64,000 bases of DNA from Halobacteriovorax sp. GB3 (GTDB lineage: Bacteria; Bdellovibrionota; Bacteriovoracia; Bacteriovoracales; Bacteriovoracaceae), in contig NZ_JAQSLN010000002.1 in the NCBI RefSeq assembly GCF_028649655.1, forward strand, positions 186,001 through 250,000. Reading direction: 5' to 3'. Position numbers and translations under genes: made by a program. Shown piece by piece: positions 27,324 to 35,407 of this stretch. How positions within the stretch are numbered: the first letter of the stretch is position 1; every line of letters starts with the position of its first letter. The notes under the pieces were generated by a model. It was not told the DNA's origin. It worked only from the letters and a program-made list of their open reading frames with translations, and searched no databases.

Positions 27324-27983
27324 ATGTGTTTTAATAATTTTATGAATGGTGATGATCAGGGAAAAAAAGAAATACTTAGTGAAGTCGGGGAGATTCAGGA
27401 GAAACTTGAAGAGTTTGCTAAGGGAAAACGATTTTTTTATATCAAGACTTTAAAGTCAAATGTTAGCTGCTATTTTGAAAGTCTTAAAAGAGATAGTTTT
27501 ACTGTTAAACTCTCTAAGGCAGATGAGCACGTTAAGTTCCAGTCGAACTCTCTTTATGTATTTTCAGCTTTAAGAAATGGAATTTTCTATGAGTTTGAAG
27601 CAGTTTGCGAATCTGTTGGCCCCTATATTTTTCATTTCTCTTATCCTAAAGAAATAACAATTACGCAAAAAAGAGAATACGATCGCTTTGAAATTCACCA
27701 AATGAAAAATCCAAGTGTAGGACTTGTCATTGATGGAGAAAAGTACTCTTATAAACTCTTTGATTTATCACAGGGAGGGCTCGCTTTTCTCGTTCCCACG
27801 AGTGTTCGCGACCTTTTTCGACAAGAACAATATTTAGAGTTTTCTAAAATTGGATCTAAAAGCTTCGTTGGTAATGTTGAAGGAACTATTGCTCATATTT
27901 CTGAAATAAGACATGAGGGCGATGTGTATTTAAAAGTCGGTGTCCAGTTTTTCAACGTACCAAGCTTTGATCTCAGTCAATAG
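27324..27983 (+). CDS. PilZ-domain protein (putative c-di-GMP receptor)
   Basis: This 219-residue cytoplasmic protein has an N-terminal YcgR-like half and a C-terminal PilZ domain (residues ~115-215). The two c-di-GMP-binding signatures are present: R-x-x-x-R in KREYDRFEI and D-x-S-x-x-G in DLSQGGLAF. It could regulate motility or glycan export in response to c-di-GMP. The start at 27324 is uncertain, since 27342 is also an ATG and neither has a good ribosome-binding site. The 3' end overlaps the convergent WaaE-like gene by 11 nt. Confidence 0.88.
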   Translation: MCFNNFMNGDDQGKKEILSEVGEIQEKLEEFAKGKRFFYIKTLKSNVSCYFESLKRDSFTVKLSKADEHVKFQSNSLYVFSALRNGIFYEFEAVCESVGPYIFHFSYPKEITITQKREYDRFEIHQMKNPSVGLVIDGEKYSYKLFDLSQGGLAFLVPTSVRDLFRQEQYLEFSKIGSKSFVGNVEGTIAHISEIRHEGDVYLKVGVQFFNVPSFDLSQ

Positions 27984-28737
27984 ACTTTCCATCTTGCAGC
28001 TCTTTAATTTTTGAGTATTTTAATAGCGCATAGAGAGCATTGATCGAACAAATGATTAGACCATATTGACCATCTAAGAAACCTTTTTTCAAAAAGTAAT
28101 CTTTTAGAAATTTTAGAATCGGTCTTGAAACAATTTTAAAAGCACTTGATCTTTTGCCTTGAGAGTATGCGGCTTTTGCAGCAATGGTTGTAAACTTATT
28201 GGTTTGATTTACATGATCTGTAATTGAGTCGTAACTGTAATGGAGTAGGTCACCTCTTAAGTATTGAGTTGTCGATCCTTCATTCATAATGATGAGATCA
28301 TGAGGATTAACTCCTCCCCATTTTCCAAGATTTTTATTAAGTAGTCTTAGTTTGCGATCTGGGTACCAACCACAGTTTTTCACCCAATGATCAACGTAAT
28401 TCGTTAAGCGATTAAAGTAGTATCCATCTGCAGTAAAGTTGTCTTTTACTTTTAGAATTTCACCCTTAAGTGTTTCATCTAGAGCTTCATCAGCATCAAG
28501 ACTCAGGACATGATCGTATGTCGCCTTCTCTAGTGCAAAGTTCTTTTGTTGAATATGGCCAGCAAATGGGTTTTGAATGAATGTAACATCATACTTTTTA
28601 CAGATCTCTTCTGTTCTATCTGTGGAAAACGAGTCTACAACTACGATTTCATCGACGACGTCAATAAGTGACTTTATGCATCGTTCAATGTTCTTTTCTT
28701 CATTAAAAGTTATAATGGCAGCTGAGATTTTAACCAT
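27973..28737 (-). CDS. WaaE/KdtX-like LPS-core family 2 glycosyltransferase
   Basis: This GT2 enzyme of ~254 residues has ISAAIITFNEEKNIERC, IVVVDSFSTDRTEEI, and SLDADEALDETLKGEI with the DAD metal site. These match the lipopolysaccharide core beta-1,4-glucosyltransferase (WaaE) group. RKLRLLNKNLGKWGG and the His in VNPHDLI are also typical. I favour the ATG at 28737, with GGA upstream; an ATG at 28749 is in frame. The start is divergent from the GT9 gene with almost no gap. The 3' end overlaps the PilZ gene by 11 nt. Confidence 0.9.
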   Translation of the reverse strand: MVKISAAIITFNEEKNIERCIKSLIDVVDEIVVVDSFSTDRTEEICKKYDVTFIQNPFAGHIQQKNFALEKATYDHVLSLDADEALDETLKGEILKVKDNFTADGYYFNRLTNYVDHWVKNCGWYPDRKLRLLNKNLGKWGGVNPHDLIIMNEGSTTQYLRGDLLHYSYDSITDHVNQTNKFTTIAAKAAYSQGKRSSAFKIVSRPILKFLKDYFLKKGFLDGQYGLIICSINALYALLKYSKIKELQDGKSID

Positions 28738-28754
28738 TGGGATATCCATAAAAA

Positions 28755-29759
28755 ATGCTTAAACATAAAGCGAATAATATTCTTATTCTTAAAAATAGGG
28801 CCATGGGCGATAGCATCATGGGTCTATCATCTGTACAATATCTTCGTTCACTTTATCCAAATAGTAAAATCTATTATGGGATGCCTAAATGGATTACAAA
28901 ATTGTATGCCAATGTTGAAATTGAAGCGGATGCAGTTATTGATATAAGCTTAAATAGTTTGGGTGATTGGTTTAAGCTTTGGAAAAAATTGAAGTTTCTT
29001 AAAATTGATCTCGTCTATGAGATGCATCAAGCTGGTCGATCTGCAAAATTTTTCAATATCTATTCAACTCTTACAGGTATTCCTTACTATTATCATAATC
29101 ATCACCTTAAAGAAGGAACGAAAGTCTTTGATCAAGGAGTGATAAAATCTCTTATTCAAAGAGATCTCGATGGACTTTACTCTCTGCTGACCGATCAAAG
29201 TGCATATCCTAATTTTTTAGATTATCAACCAACGATGAATCCAAAAAATCATATGGATCTAGAGGATGGCTTTGTTGTTTTTGGTGTCGTGGCAACGAGA
29301 GAAACGAAGATGTGGCCACTTGATCACTATATTGGTTTGGCGCGTTTGTTAAAAAAGAAAATTAAAATTCCTCTCTCTACTTCTGATGTTGATAGGAAGA
29401 TCAAAGAAGAGATTTTAAAACTTAATCCTAGCGATAATGTAGAGATTGTTCATATTCCTTTGGAAAATTTACCACTCTTTATGTCTAAAGCATCTTTATA
29501 TATTGGAAATGATACAGGGCTCAAGCATTTGGCCATTGCAACAGGTATAAAGAGTTATACATTTTTTGGGCCGGAGCCGCCAAATGAATGGCATCCATAT
29601 GATGTTAATAACCACCCTTATTTTTATAGAGAAGGATTAGAGTGTCGAACGAGAGAGGCACACTATTGTGGGCTTAGTACTTGTGAAAGTATGATTTGCT
29701 TGAATCAATTTTACCCTTCTCAAGTTTATGAAGTTATAAAAAGAGACCTAAATGAATAA
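28755..29759 (+). CDS. Family 9 glycosyltransferase (heptosyltransferase-like)
   Basis: This 334-residue GT-B enzyme of the ADP-heptose:LPS heptosyltransferase family has ILILKNRAMGDSIMGLSSVQ at the N-terminus, the conserved Asp and Ser of the first loop, and SLYIGNDTGLKHLAIATG near residue 250, the GT9 donor-site hallmark. It probably adds heptose to the LPS inner core; a different sugar is possible because KPxxxW is altered. It overlaps the following gene by 8 nt and is divergent from the WaaE-like gene, forming an LPS-core cluster. Confidence 0.9.
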   Translation: MLKHKANNILILKNRAMGDSIMGLSSVQYLRSLYPNSKIYYGMPKWITKLYANVEIEADAVIDISLNSLGDWFKLWKKLKFLKIDLVYEMHQAGRSAKFFNIYSTLTGIPYYYHNHHLKEGTKVFDQGVIKSLIQRDLDGLYSLLTDQSAYPNFLDYQPTMNPKNHMDLEDGFVVFGVVATRETKMWPLDHYIGLARLLKKKIKIPLSTSDVDRKIKEEILKLNPSDNVEIVHIPLENLPLFMSKASLYIGNDTGLKHLAIATGIKSYTFFGPEPPNEWHPYDVNNHPYFYREGLECRTREAHYCGLSTCESMICLNQFYPSQVYEVIKRDLNE

Positions 29760-30651
29760 TCAGCCTTTAATATCAGGAATTACTTTTATTAAGAATGGAT
29801 TAACTCTTGGTTATCCAATTAAAGAAAGTATTGAATCGATTGAAGATCTTTGCGATGAGATCATTATTAATGTTGGTTTTGATGATCCCGATTGTCAGAG
29901 CGATGATGGAACATGGGACTACTTAACAAAAAATTTCCAAGGCGATAAATATAAATTTTTAAAGTCTTATTGGAACCCAGAAGTCATGTCGAAGGGATTG
30001 ATTCTCTCTGAGCAGACAAACATCGCATTAGATGAAGCGAAGGGAAAATACTGTCAATATATTCAAGGCGATGAATGTCTTCATGAACAAGATTTAAAAA
30101 CGATTAAATCAGCGGTGGAAGATTTAGAAAAACCTGAAAACTCACATGTTGATGGTCTTGTATTTAAGTATGTTCACTTTTATGGAAATACAAATGTCGA
30201 AAAAGTTACTAAGAAAACTTATCGTCAGGAATTGAGATTAATTAGGAACTTTAAAGGCATTAGGTCTTGGTTAGATGCTCAAGGATTTCGCTATAGCGAT
30301 GACACGAAAGTTAAGTGTACAAGAGTTAATGCGACTGTCTATCACTATGGATGGGCAAGAGCTGAACAAGTTATGGATAAGAAAAATAAGGCCTTCAATA
30401 AGCTCTATCATGGAAAAGATTTCAAGACGAAAGAACATAAATACTCTCGAATCTGGGGACTTCGTCCATTTAAAGGAACACACCCTAAAGTCATGAACTC
30501 TTGGATTGAAGAAAATAAAAATGAAATTGATATTCTTTCACTGCCGCTAGACTTTAAAATGTCTGATATCAGATTAATGTTGAGTGATAGCTTTGAACAC
30601 CTTACAGGTATCAGAATCGGTGAGTATACAAATTTCAAAATCGTAAAGTAG
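29752..30651 (+). CDS. Putative GT2-like glycosyltransferase
   Basis: This 299-residue protein begins ISGITFIKNGLTLGYPIKES and has a GT-A-like layout, with IQGDECLHEQDL where the metal-binding Asp/Glu would be. It shares this pattern with glycosyltransferases annotated only as 'family 2' in other bacteria. A basic region of ~60 residues follows, then a C-terminal segment possibly binding the acceptor. It is flanked by GT9 (8-nt overlap) and GT4 (6-nt gap) genes, so an LPS-core or O-chain step is likely. The call rests partly on context. Confidence 0.7.
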   Translation: MNNQPLISGITFIKNGLTLGYPIKESIESIEDLCDEIIINVGFDDPDCQSDDGTWDYLTKNFQGDKYKFLKSYWNPEVMSKGLILSEQTNIALDEAKGKYCQYIQGDECLHEQDLKTIKSAVEDLEKPENSHVDGLVFKYVHFYGNTNVEKVTKKTYRQELRLIRNFKGIRSWLDAQGFRYSDDTKVKCTRVNATVYHYGWARAEQVMDKKNKAFNKLYHGKDFKTKEHKYSRIWGLRPFKGTHPKVMNSWIEENKNEIDILSLPLDFKMSDIRLMLSDSFEHLTGIRIGEYTNFKIVK

Positions 30652-30657
30652 GTTGGA

Positions 30658-31632
30658 ATGAAAATTGTTTTCGTACATATGGGTGTTCTTCCAGTTAAAA
30701 CGTATGGGGGAACTGAAAGAATTCTTTTTTGGCATATGAAAGAATTAGTTCGCCAAGGTCATCAGGTAGCTTTAATTGGAAATAAAAATAGTGAAGTCAC
30801 AAAATATGGAATTGATTTAATTCCTCTTGAGGCAAAAGATGAGCAGCTGTGGCCTACACTTATTCCTAATGATGCAGATCTTGTTCATTTACAATGGAAT
30901 TGGCAGCAGGAACTTGGAATTCCTCATGTGTGTACTGTGCACGGAAATGGAAAGCCTGGTGAAACTTTTTATAAAAACACTGTTTTTGTATCGAAAAGAC
31001 ATGCACAAAATCATCAATCAAAATCTTATGTCCATAATGCAATTGATTTTGAAGAATATCCTTTTGAAGCTCCTAAAAAACAAAAGTGGGATGAGTTTCT
31101 CTTTTTAGCGAAAGCTTCGTGGAGAGTGAAAAATGTGAAGCATGCTGTAAAAGCATGTAAAAAAGCTAAGAAGATTCTTCACATTGCTGGGGGAAAAGTT
31201 CTTTCTTTTTCTAAATACATTAAAAATGAAGGCTTTGTTGGTGGACAAAAAAAGTTGGATCTTATTCGCCAATCAGATGCTCTCGTTTTTCCTATTCGAT
31301 GGGAAGAGCCCTTTGGAATCGCTGTCATTGAGGCCATGAGCCAAGGAAGACCTGTTGTTGTTTCGCCTTATGGGAGTATGAAAGAGCTTGTGACTCCTGA
31401 GGTAGGATTTATTTGTAATAACTATCTAGAGCTTGAGCAAGTTATCATTCAAAATGAGAATAATTTTGATCCTTTAATAATTCGAGAATATGCTGAAGAG
31501 CACTTTTCTATCAATCTCTATACTCAGCGATACGTTGAGTTATACAAGAAAGTTGTTGCGGGGCGTAGTCTGAACGATCAAAACCCTCACTTTCCTGGAC
31601 CAAAGAGGGCAGAGGATTTACTGCCATTTTAA
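30658..31632 (+). CDS. Family 4 glycosyltransferase
   Basis: This 324-residue GT-B enzyme has the acceptor-domain glycine loop VKTYGGTERILFWHM and LVHLQWNWQ, and a donor-domain EPFGIAVIEAMSQGRPVVVS carrying the EX7E motif. The length is slightly short for GT4. It is the last gene of the plus-strand LPS-core unit 28755-31632. No terminator with a GC-rich stem follows. The palindrome at 31638 lies between it and the dikinase gene. Confidence 0.9.
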   Translation: MKIVFVHMGVLPVKTYGGTERILFWHMKELVRQGHQVALIGNKNSEVTKYGIDLIPLEAKDEQLWPTLIPNDADLVHLQWNWQQELGIPHVCTVHGNGKPGETFYKNTVFVSKRHAQNHQSKSYVHNAIDFEEYPFEAPKKQKWDEFLFLAKASWRVKNVKHAVKACKKAKKILHIAGGKVLSFSKYIKNEGFVGGQKKLDLIRQSDALVFPIRWEEPFGIAVIEAMSQGRPVVVSPYGSMKELVTPEVGFICNNYLELEQVIIQNENNFDPLIIREYAEEHFSINLYTQRYVELYKKVVAGRSLNDQNPHFPGPKRAEDLLPF

Positions 31633-31637
31633 AGAAA

Positions 31638-31651
31638 ATGATCTAGATCAT
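31638..31651. promoter_or_regulatory. Perfect 14-bp palindrome, FNR/CRP-family-like half-sites
   Basis: ATGATCTAGATCAT is a perfect inverted repeat. Its core TGAT-N4-ATCA matches FNR-type boxes (TTGAT-N4-ATCAA) except at the outermost base on each side. It lies 57 nt before the dikinase start, a plausible place for activation or repression. A run of T after it leaves open a weak terminator role for the upstream gene. Confidence 0.35.
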
Positions 31652-31707
31652 GTTTTTCTCGGTCATAAAGTATAGTTCTTTAATATTAAATTCGATATAA
31701 ACTCATC

Positions 31708-34029
31708 ATGAGTATTATATCGTTTAATGAAATTTCAGAGTCTAGCCAGATTGGAGAAAAGGGAAAGAACCTAGGTTTAATGACAAACTGGGGTGTCCCT
31801 GTTCCAAATGGAATTGTATTAACAGATCTTCCGACAAGTTCTGAGTGGGAAGAATTATTGAATTGGTGGAGCGAGCAAAACTATGGCCCTCTTGCCATTC
31901 GTTCAAGTGCTTGCGGCGAAGACTCGAAAGAGCATAGCTTTGCCGGCCAAAATGAGACCTTTCTCAACGTAAAGACAGACTCTGAATTAAAATCATCAAT
32001 TGAAAAGTGCTTCGCCTCTGTATACGGAAAATCTAGTGTTGCCTACAGAGAACACTTCATTGGAAAGAATAGCGAAGTTAAGATGAACGTGGTTGTTCAG
32101 CTGATGGTTGAACCAGAATTTTCTGGTGTCTATTTTTCTGTTGACCCACGAGATACAAGTAAAGACTGGCTCCTTGAAATTGTTGAGGGATATGGTGAAA
32201 AGCTAGTATCGGGAGAGGTGACACCCTATAAACTTCATAAAGATTCAAAAGAAACAATTGAAAAATGGAAAAGTGAAAATACAAAATCACTTGAAGAGAT
32301 TGGCCTGAAGTTAAAAAAGAAACTGGCCAGTGAAATTGATATGGAATGGGCCGTTGATAAAGAAGGCGTCCTTCACATTCTTCAAGTTCGTCCAATTACA
32401 GCATCTGCGACAAATCATGAGACGGTTTTAAAAGAAGAGCTTGCCCGTTTGAAAAAAGAAAATAGCGAAGGTGCAATGTGGGATGGAGGAAGTTTTCAAG
32501 AAGTCCCAGGTTTACCAAGTCCTTTGACTTTCTCTTTATGGCAAGAGGCCTTTGCTCCTAATCGTGGTTTTCATGAGGCCTTGAAGGAACTTGGCTACCT
32601 CGGTTTTGTTGACGAAGACTTTTCACCTCATGAGTCCGTTTTTGAAACTGTTTTTGGAAGAGCATTTATTAATTTAGAAAAGACAAATAAGATTTTCTTT
32701 GGGCCAATACCATATCGTCTTGATCCTATTCCTACACCTCATCTTATTTTTGATTACAAGAAAATAGATGCAACAACAGTTCTTAGAACACCAATTTCTC
32801 TTTATCATATGATCAAAGTTGGATTTGAAGTTTCAAGTAATCGAAAAAAATGGATCTCAACGATTGAGAAAGATCTATTGAAATTTCAAGAAAAAATGCA
32901 AAGGCCTAGTGGAGGGGATCTTTATGAGAACTGGGATATTGAGCAATTAAGAGAGAGACTTGCTAAAGAAATTAACGTTTTTACAACTTATTCATTGAAG
33001 TCGACTTTCATCTTAATCCTTCTCATTCAGGCAACGACAGAGTCTTTGAAGAAGATCTTAAACTCAGTCTACAAGGATAAAAAGAAAAGCGAATCAGTAT
33101 TTAATTACTGGCTTGCTAAGGATCTTAAAACAGTTACAAGTGATATGGGTCTCTATTTTATTAAAGCACTTGAGGACTCCCAAAAAATTCCATTCTTTAT
33201 GGCCCGTTATGGGCACCGTGCTCCTGGAGAACTTGAGTTATCAAATCCGCGTTGGGAAGAGTTAGGAGATAAGAGTTTTCAAAGTCGTGGAGCTTCTTCA
33301 TATAGTGAGCAAAAAGAGAAGAATGACTTTTCTATTGATCAAGAAATCGAATCGATAAAATCTTATAAGCGCGTCCTGATAAAAGAAGAGTGGGAGATAT
33401 TAAAGTCTCTTTTAGAACTGCGAGAGAAACTGAAATTAGAAATCCTTAGACCATATGCTCATATTCGTTATCTTGCACTTGAAATTGGAAAGAGAACTGG
33501 CCTTGGAGATCTTGTTTTCTGGTTGAGTTCAAAAGAGTTATTAGAAGCGCAATACAATAAAGAGATCCATCTTCTTAAAAAGCATGCTGAAACAAAGAAA
33601 GAGCAATTTGAAAGCTTTCAAACACTTTCTTTACCTATGATTGTCTCTCTTGAAGAGATCGAAGAAATTTTAAACTCTGATAAAGAAGAAAACTTACAAA
33701 AGGGATCATCTCTTGTTGGTGAGCCAATCTCTCCAGGTATTGCAAAAGGTATTGTTAAAGTCATTAAGAATGTATCAGAAATAGACTTAGAGTCACTTCC
33801 TGAGGATTGTATCATCGTTACTGAAGCAACAGACCCCGGTTGGACACCTGTTTTTACGAGAGCACGTGGGATTATCGTTGAAAAGGGTGGGGTTCTCTCT
33901 CACTGTGCCATTGTTGCTAGAGAGATGCATATACCAGCAGTGAGTCAAGTACATCAATGTTATAAAATTTTAAAAGACGGAGACGTCGTTTGGTTGGATG
34001 GAAATAATGGAAGAATTATTATTAAGTAA
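31708..34029 (+). CDS. Rifampicin-phosphotransferase/PEP-synthase-like dikinase
   Basis: This 773-residue protein has an N-terminal ATP-grasp domain (residues ~1-235) with GEKGKNLGLM, AIRSSACGEDS and HILQVRPIT. A long middle helical domain follows (~250-690). A C-terminal swivelling His domain has the catalytic H732 in GGVLSHCAIVARE. This order, and the absence of the PEP-binding TIM barrel, match rifampicin phosphotransferase rather than PpsA or PpdK. It would transfer the beta-phosphate of ATP to an unknown acceptor through phospho-His. A drug-inactivating role is possible but not shown. It overlaps the next gene by 32 nt. Confidence 0.85.
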   Translation: MSIISFNEISESSQIGEKGKNLGLMTNWGVPVPNGIVLTDLPTSSEWEELLNWWSEQNYGPLAIRSSACGEDSKEHSFAGQNETFLNVKTDSELKSSIEKCFASVYGKSSVAYREHFIGKNSEVKMNVVVQLMVEPEFSGVYFSVDPRDTSKDWLLEIVEGYGEKLVSGEVTPYKLHKDSKETIEKWKSENTKSLEEIGLKLKKKLASEIDMEWAVDKEGVLHILQVRPITASATNHETVLKEELARLKKENSEGAMWDGGSFQEVPGLPSPLTFSLWQEAFAPNRGFHEALKELGYLGFVDEDFSPHESVFETVFGRAFINLEKTNKIFFGPIPYRLDPIPTPHLIFDYKKIDATTVLRTPISLYHMIKVGFEVSSNRKKWISTIEKDLLKFQEKMQRPSGGDLYENWDIEQLRERLAKEINVFTTYSLKSTFILILLIQATTESLKKILNSVYKDKKKSESVFNYWLAKDLKTVTSDMGLYFIKALEDSQKIPFFMARYGHRAPGELELSNPRWEELGDKSFQSRGASSYSEQKEKNDFSIDQEIESIKSYKRVLIKEEWEILKSLLELREKLKLEILRPYAHIRYLALEIGKRTGLGDLVFWLSSKELLEAQYNKEIHLLKKHAETKKEQFESFQTLSLPMIVSLEEIEEILNSDKEENLQKGSSLVGEPISPGIAKGIVKVIKNVSEIDLESLPEDCIIVTEATDPGWTPVFTRARGIIVEKGGVLSHCAIVAREMHIPAVSQVHQCYKILKDGDVVWLDGNNGRIIIK

Positions 34030-35407
34030 TATTCAAGTATCAATTATCCCGACGGTTTTGATTCCACTCAGTCTTGTGAGTTTCGCTCTCAGTATGGTCG
34101 CATCTTTTATTGCCGGACTGTTTGGTATTAAATTAAAAACAGAGGGGGCAAAGAAGTTAGTTGAACTTGTTGTAAAACCAAAGTTTATCATCTTTGCGAT
34201 TATTTCTAACTTTGTTTTTCTAGGTCTTTTTAAAGGATATGATTACGTAAAAACACTTCCTCATCCTCTTTTCTATATTCAATATTCTAATGACACTCAG
34301 ATATCAAATCAGTTTTACGAGAATTCGATTACAGATAAATTTGAATTTGAGAGAAATTTAAATGTTAAAAAAACTGAGCTGAATGAGCAGTTACATGTGA
34401 AACTAGAAAGTGGGGCTTTCTACATGCCACTAGTAACAGAGAAATCTTTCTTTTTTGGAACTAAGAATGGTGACTTATTGGAAATCGATAGAAAGAGTTT
34501 TAAAGTTCTAAGAAAGTTAAAGTTAGGAACATTTATTCCAAGTGGTTTAATCATCCATAATAATCATCTCTATACAGGTGAAGGCGTTCATACAACTCAC
34601 CATGCGAGAATCTATAAGATTAAGCTCAAAGATTTTACTGTTGATAATATCTTTACAACAAAAGGACATACTGAGGGGACGGCTACACTACTTTCTGACT
34701 CTTTAATATTCCCTGCTGGTGGAGATGGCGTTTATCGAATAGAGACAAAGAGTTTAGAAAAGATTTGGCATGCAAAAATTGGTCATACTGATTCTCAAGC
34801 ACTTGTTGAAAGTGAAGCGGTCTATATTGGTACTGGGCTTGATAAAGTTGATCCCAAAGAGAGAGCAAAAGCATTTGCTTTAGAAAAAACAACCGGAGAG
34901 ATCATCTGGAAAAGAGATCTCATTGCATCGAGTTGGTTTAAGCCTATAGCATTTGATAAAAGAGTTTGTTTTGTGACTGGTGAAATTTATTTTAAGTCTG
35001 AAATCTCTGGACTTGAGTGCTTTGAAAGAAGTAGTGGAAAACCGGTAGGGACATATCGTTCACTTTCCCCATTAACTTCTCTGCCTATTTTGTTAGGAGA
35101 GAACTTCGTCTTTGCTAAACGAAATGGAGAAGTATGCTCTATTAAAGCGAAGAACTTAGTTGAAAATTGGTGCCAAAAAACTGCTAATGATGGTCATTCT
35201 TATAGTAGTATTATGTATGACAAATTTCGTGATTTACTCGTTTATGCAACAAGGGCATCTGGGCTCTTCACTCTTGATCCAGACTCAGGAAAGTTGATAC
35301 AACATTTAAGCATAGAGGGATGGAAGAGTACTTTTGCAAGACCTCTTGTATTAGAAGAGGGGATTATTACAATTGATCTAGAAGGAAATATAAGACGTTT
35401 TAATTAA
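33998..35407 (+). CDS. Membrane-anchored PQQ-like beta-propeller protein
   Basis: This 469-residue protein has two N-terminal hydrophobic segments (residues ~13-40 and ~60-78). A large extracytoplasmic region follows with recurrent propeller blades, for example GDLLEIDRKSFKVL, GDGVYRIETKSLEKIW, TGEIIWKRDL and SGLFTLDPDSGKL. These resemble PQQ-enzyme or BamB-type repeats, but no PQQ ligand set is seen. The start lies 32 nt inside the dikinase gene. An ATG at 34007 is an alternative. The function may be scaffold or sensor. The 3' end overlaps the convergent helicase gene by 8 nt. Confidence 0.78.
   Translation: MEIMEELLLSNIQVSIIPTVLIPLSLVSFALSMVASFIAGLFGIKLKTEGAKKLVELVVKPKFIIFAIISNFVFLGLFKGYDYVKTLPHPLFYIQYSNDTQISNQFYENSITDKFEFERNLNVKKTELNEQLHVKLESGAFYMPLVTEKSFFFGTKNGDLLEIDRKSFKVLRKLKLGTFIPSGLIIHNNHLYTGEGVHTTHHARIYKIKLKDFTVDNIFTTKGHTEGTATLLSDSLIFPAGGDGVYRIETKSLEKIWHAKIGHTDSQALVESEAVYIGTGLDKVDPKERAKAFALEKTTGEIIWKRDLIASSWFKPIAFDKRVCFVTGEIYFKSEISGLECFERSSGKPVGTYRSLSPLTSLPILLGENFVFAKRNGEVCSIKAKNLVENWCQKTANDGHSYSSIMYDKFRDLLVYATRASGLFTLDPDSGKLIQHLSIEGWKSTFARPLVLEEGIITIDLEGNIRRFN

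Noticed and set aside
31708-34029. Classical PEP synthase (ppsA)
   Set aside because: The C-terminal PEP-binding barrel is absent and the His domain is at the C-terminus, unlike PpsA.
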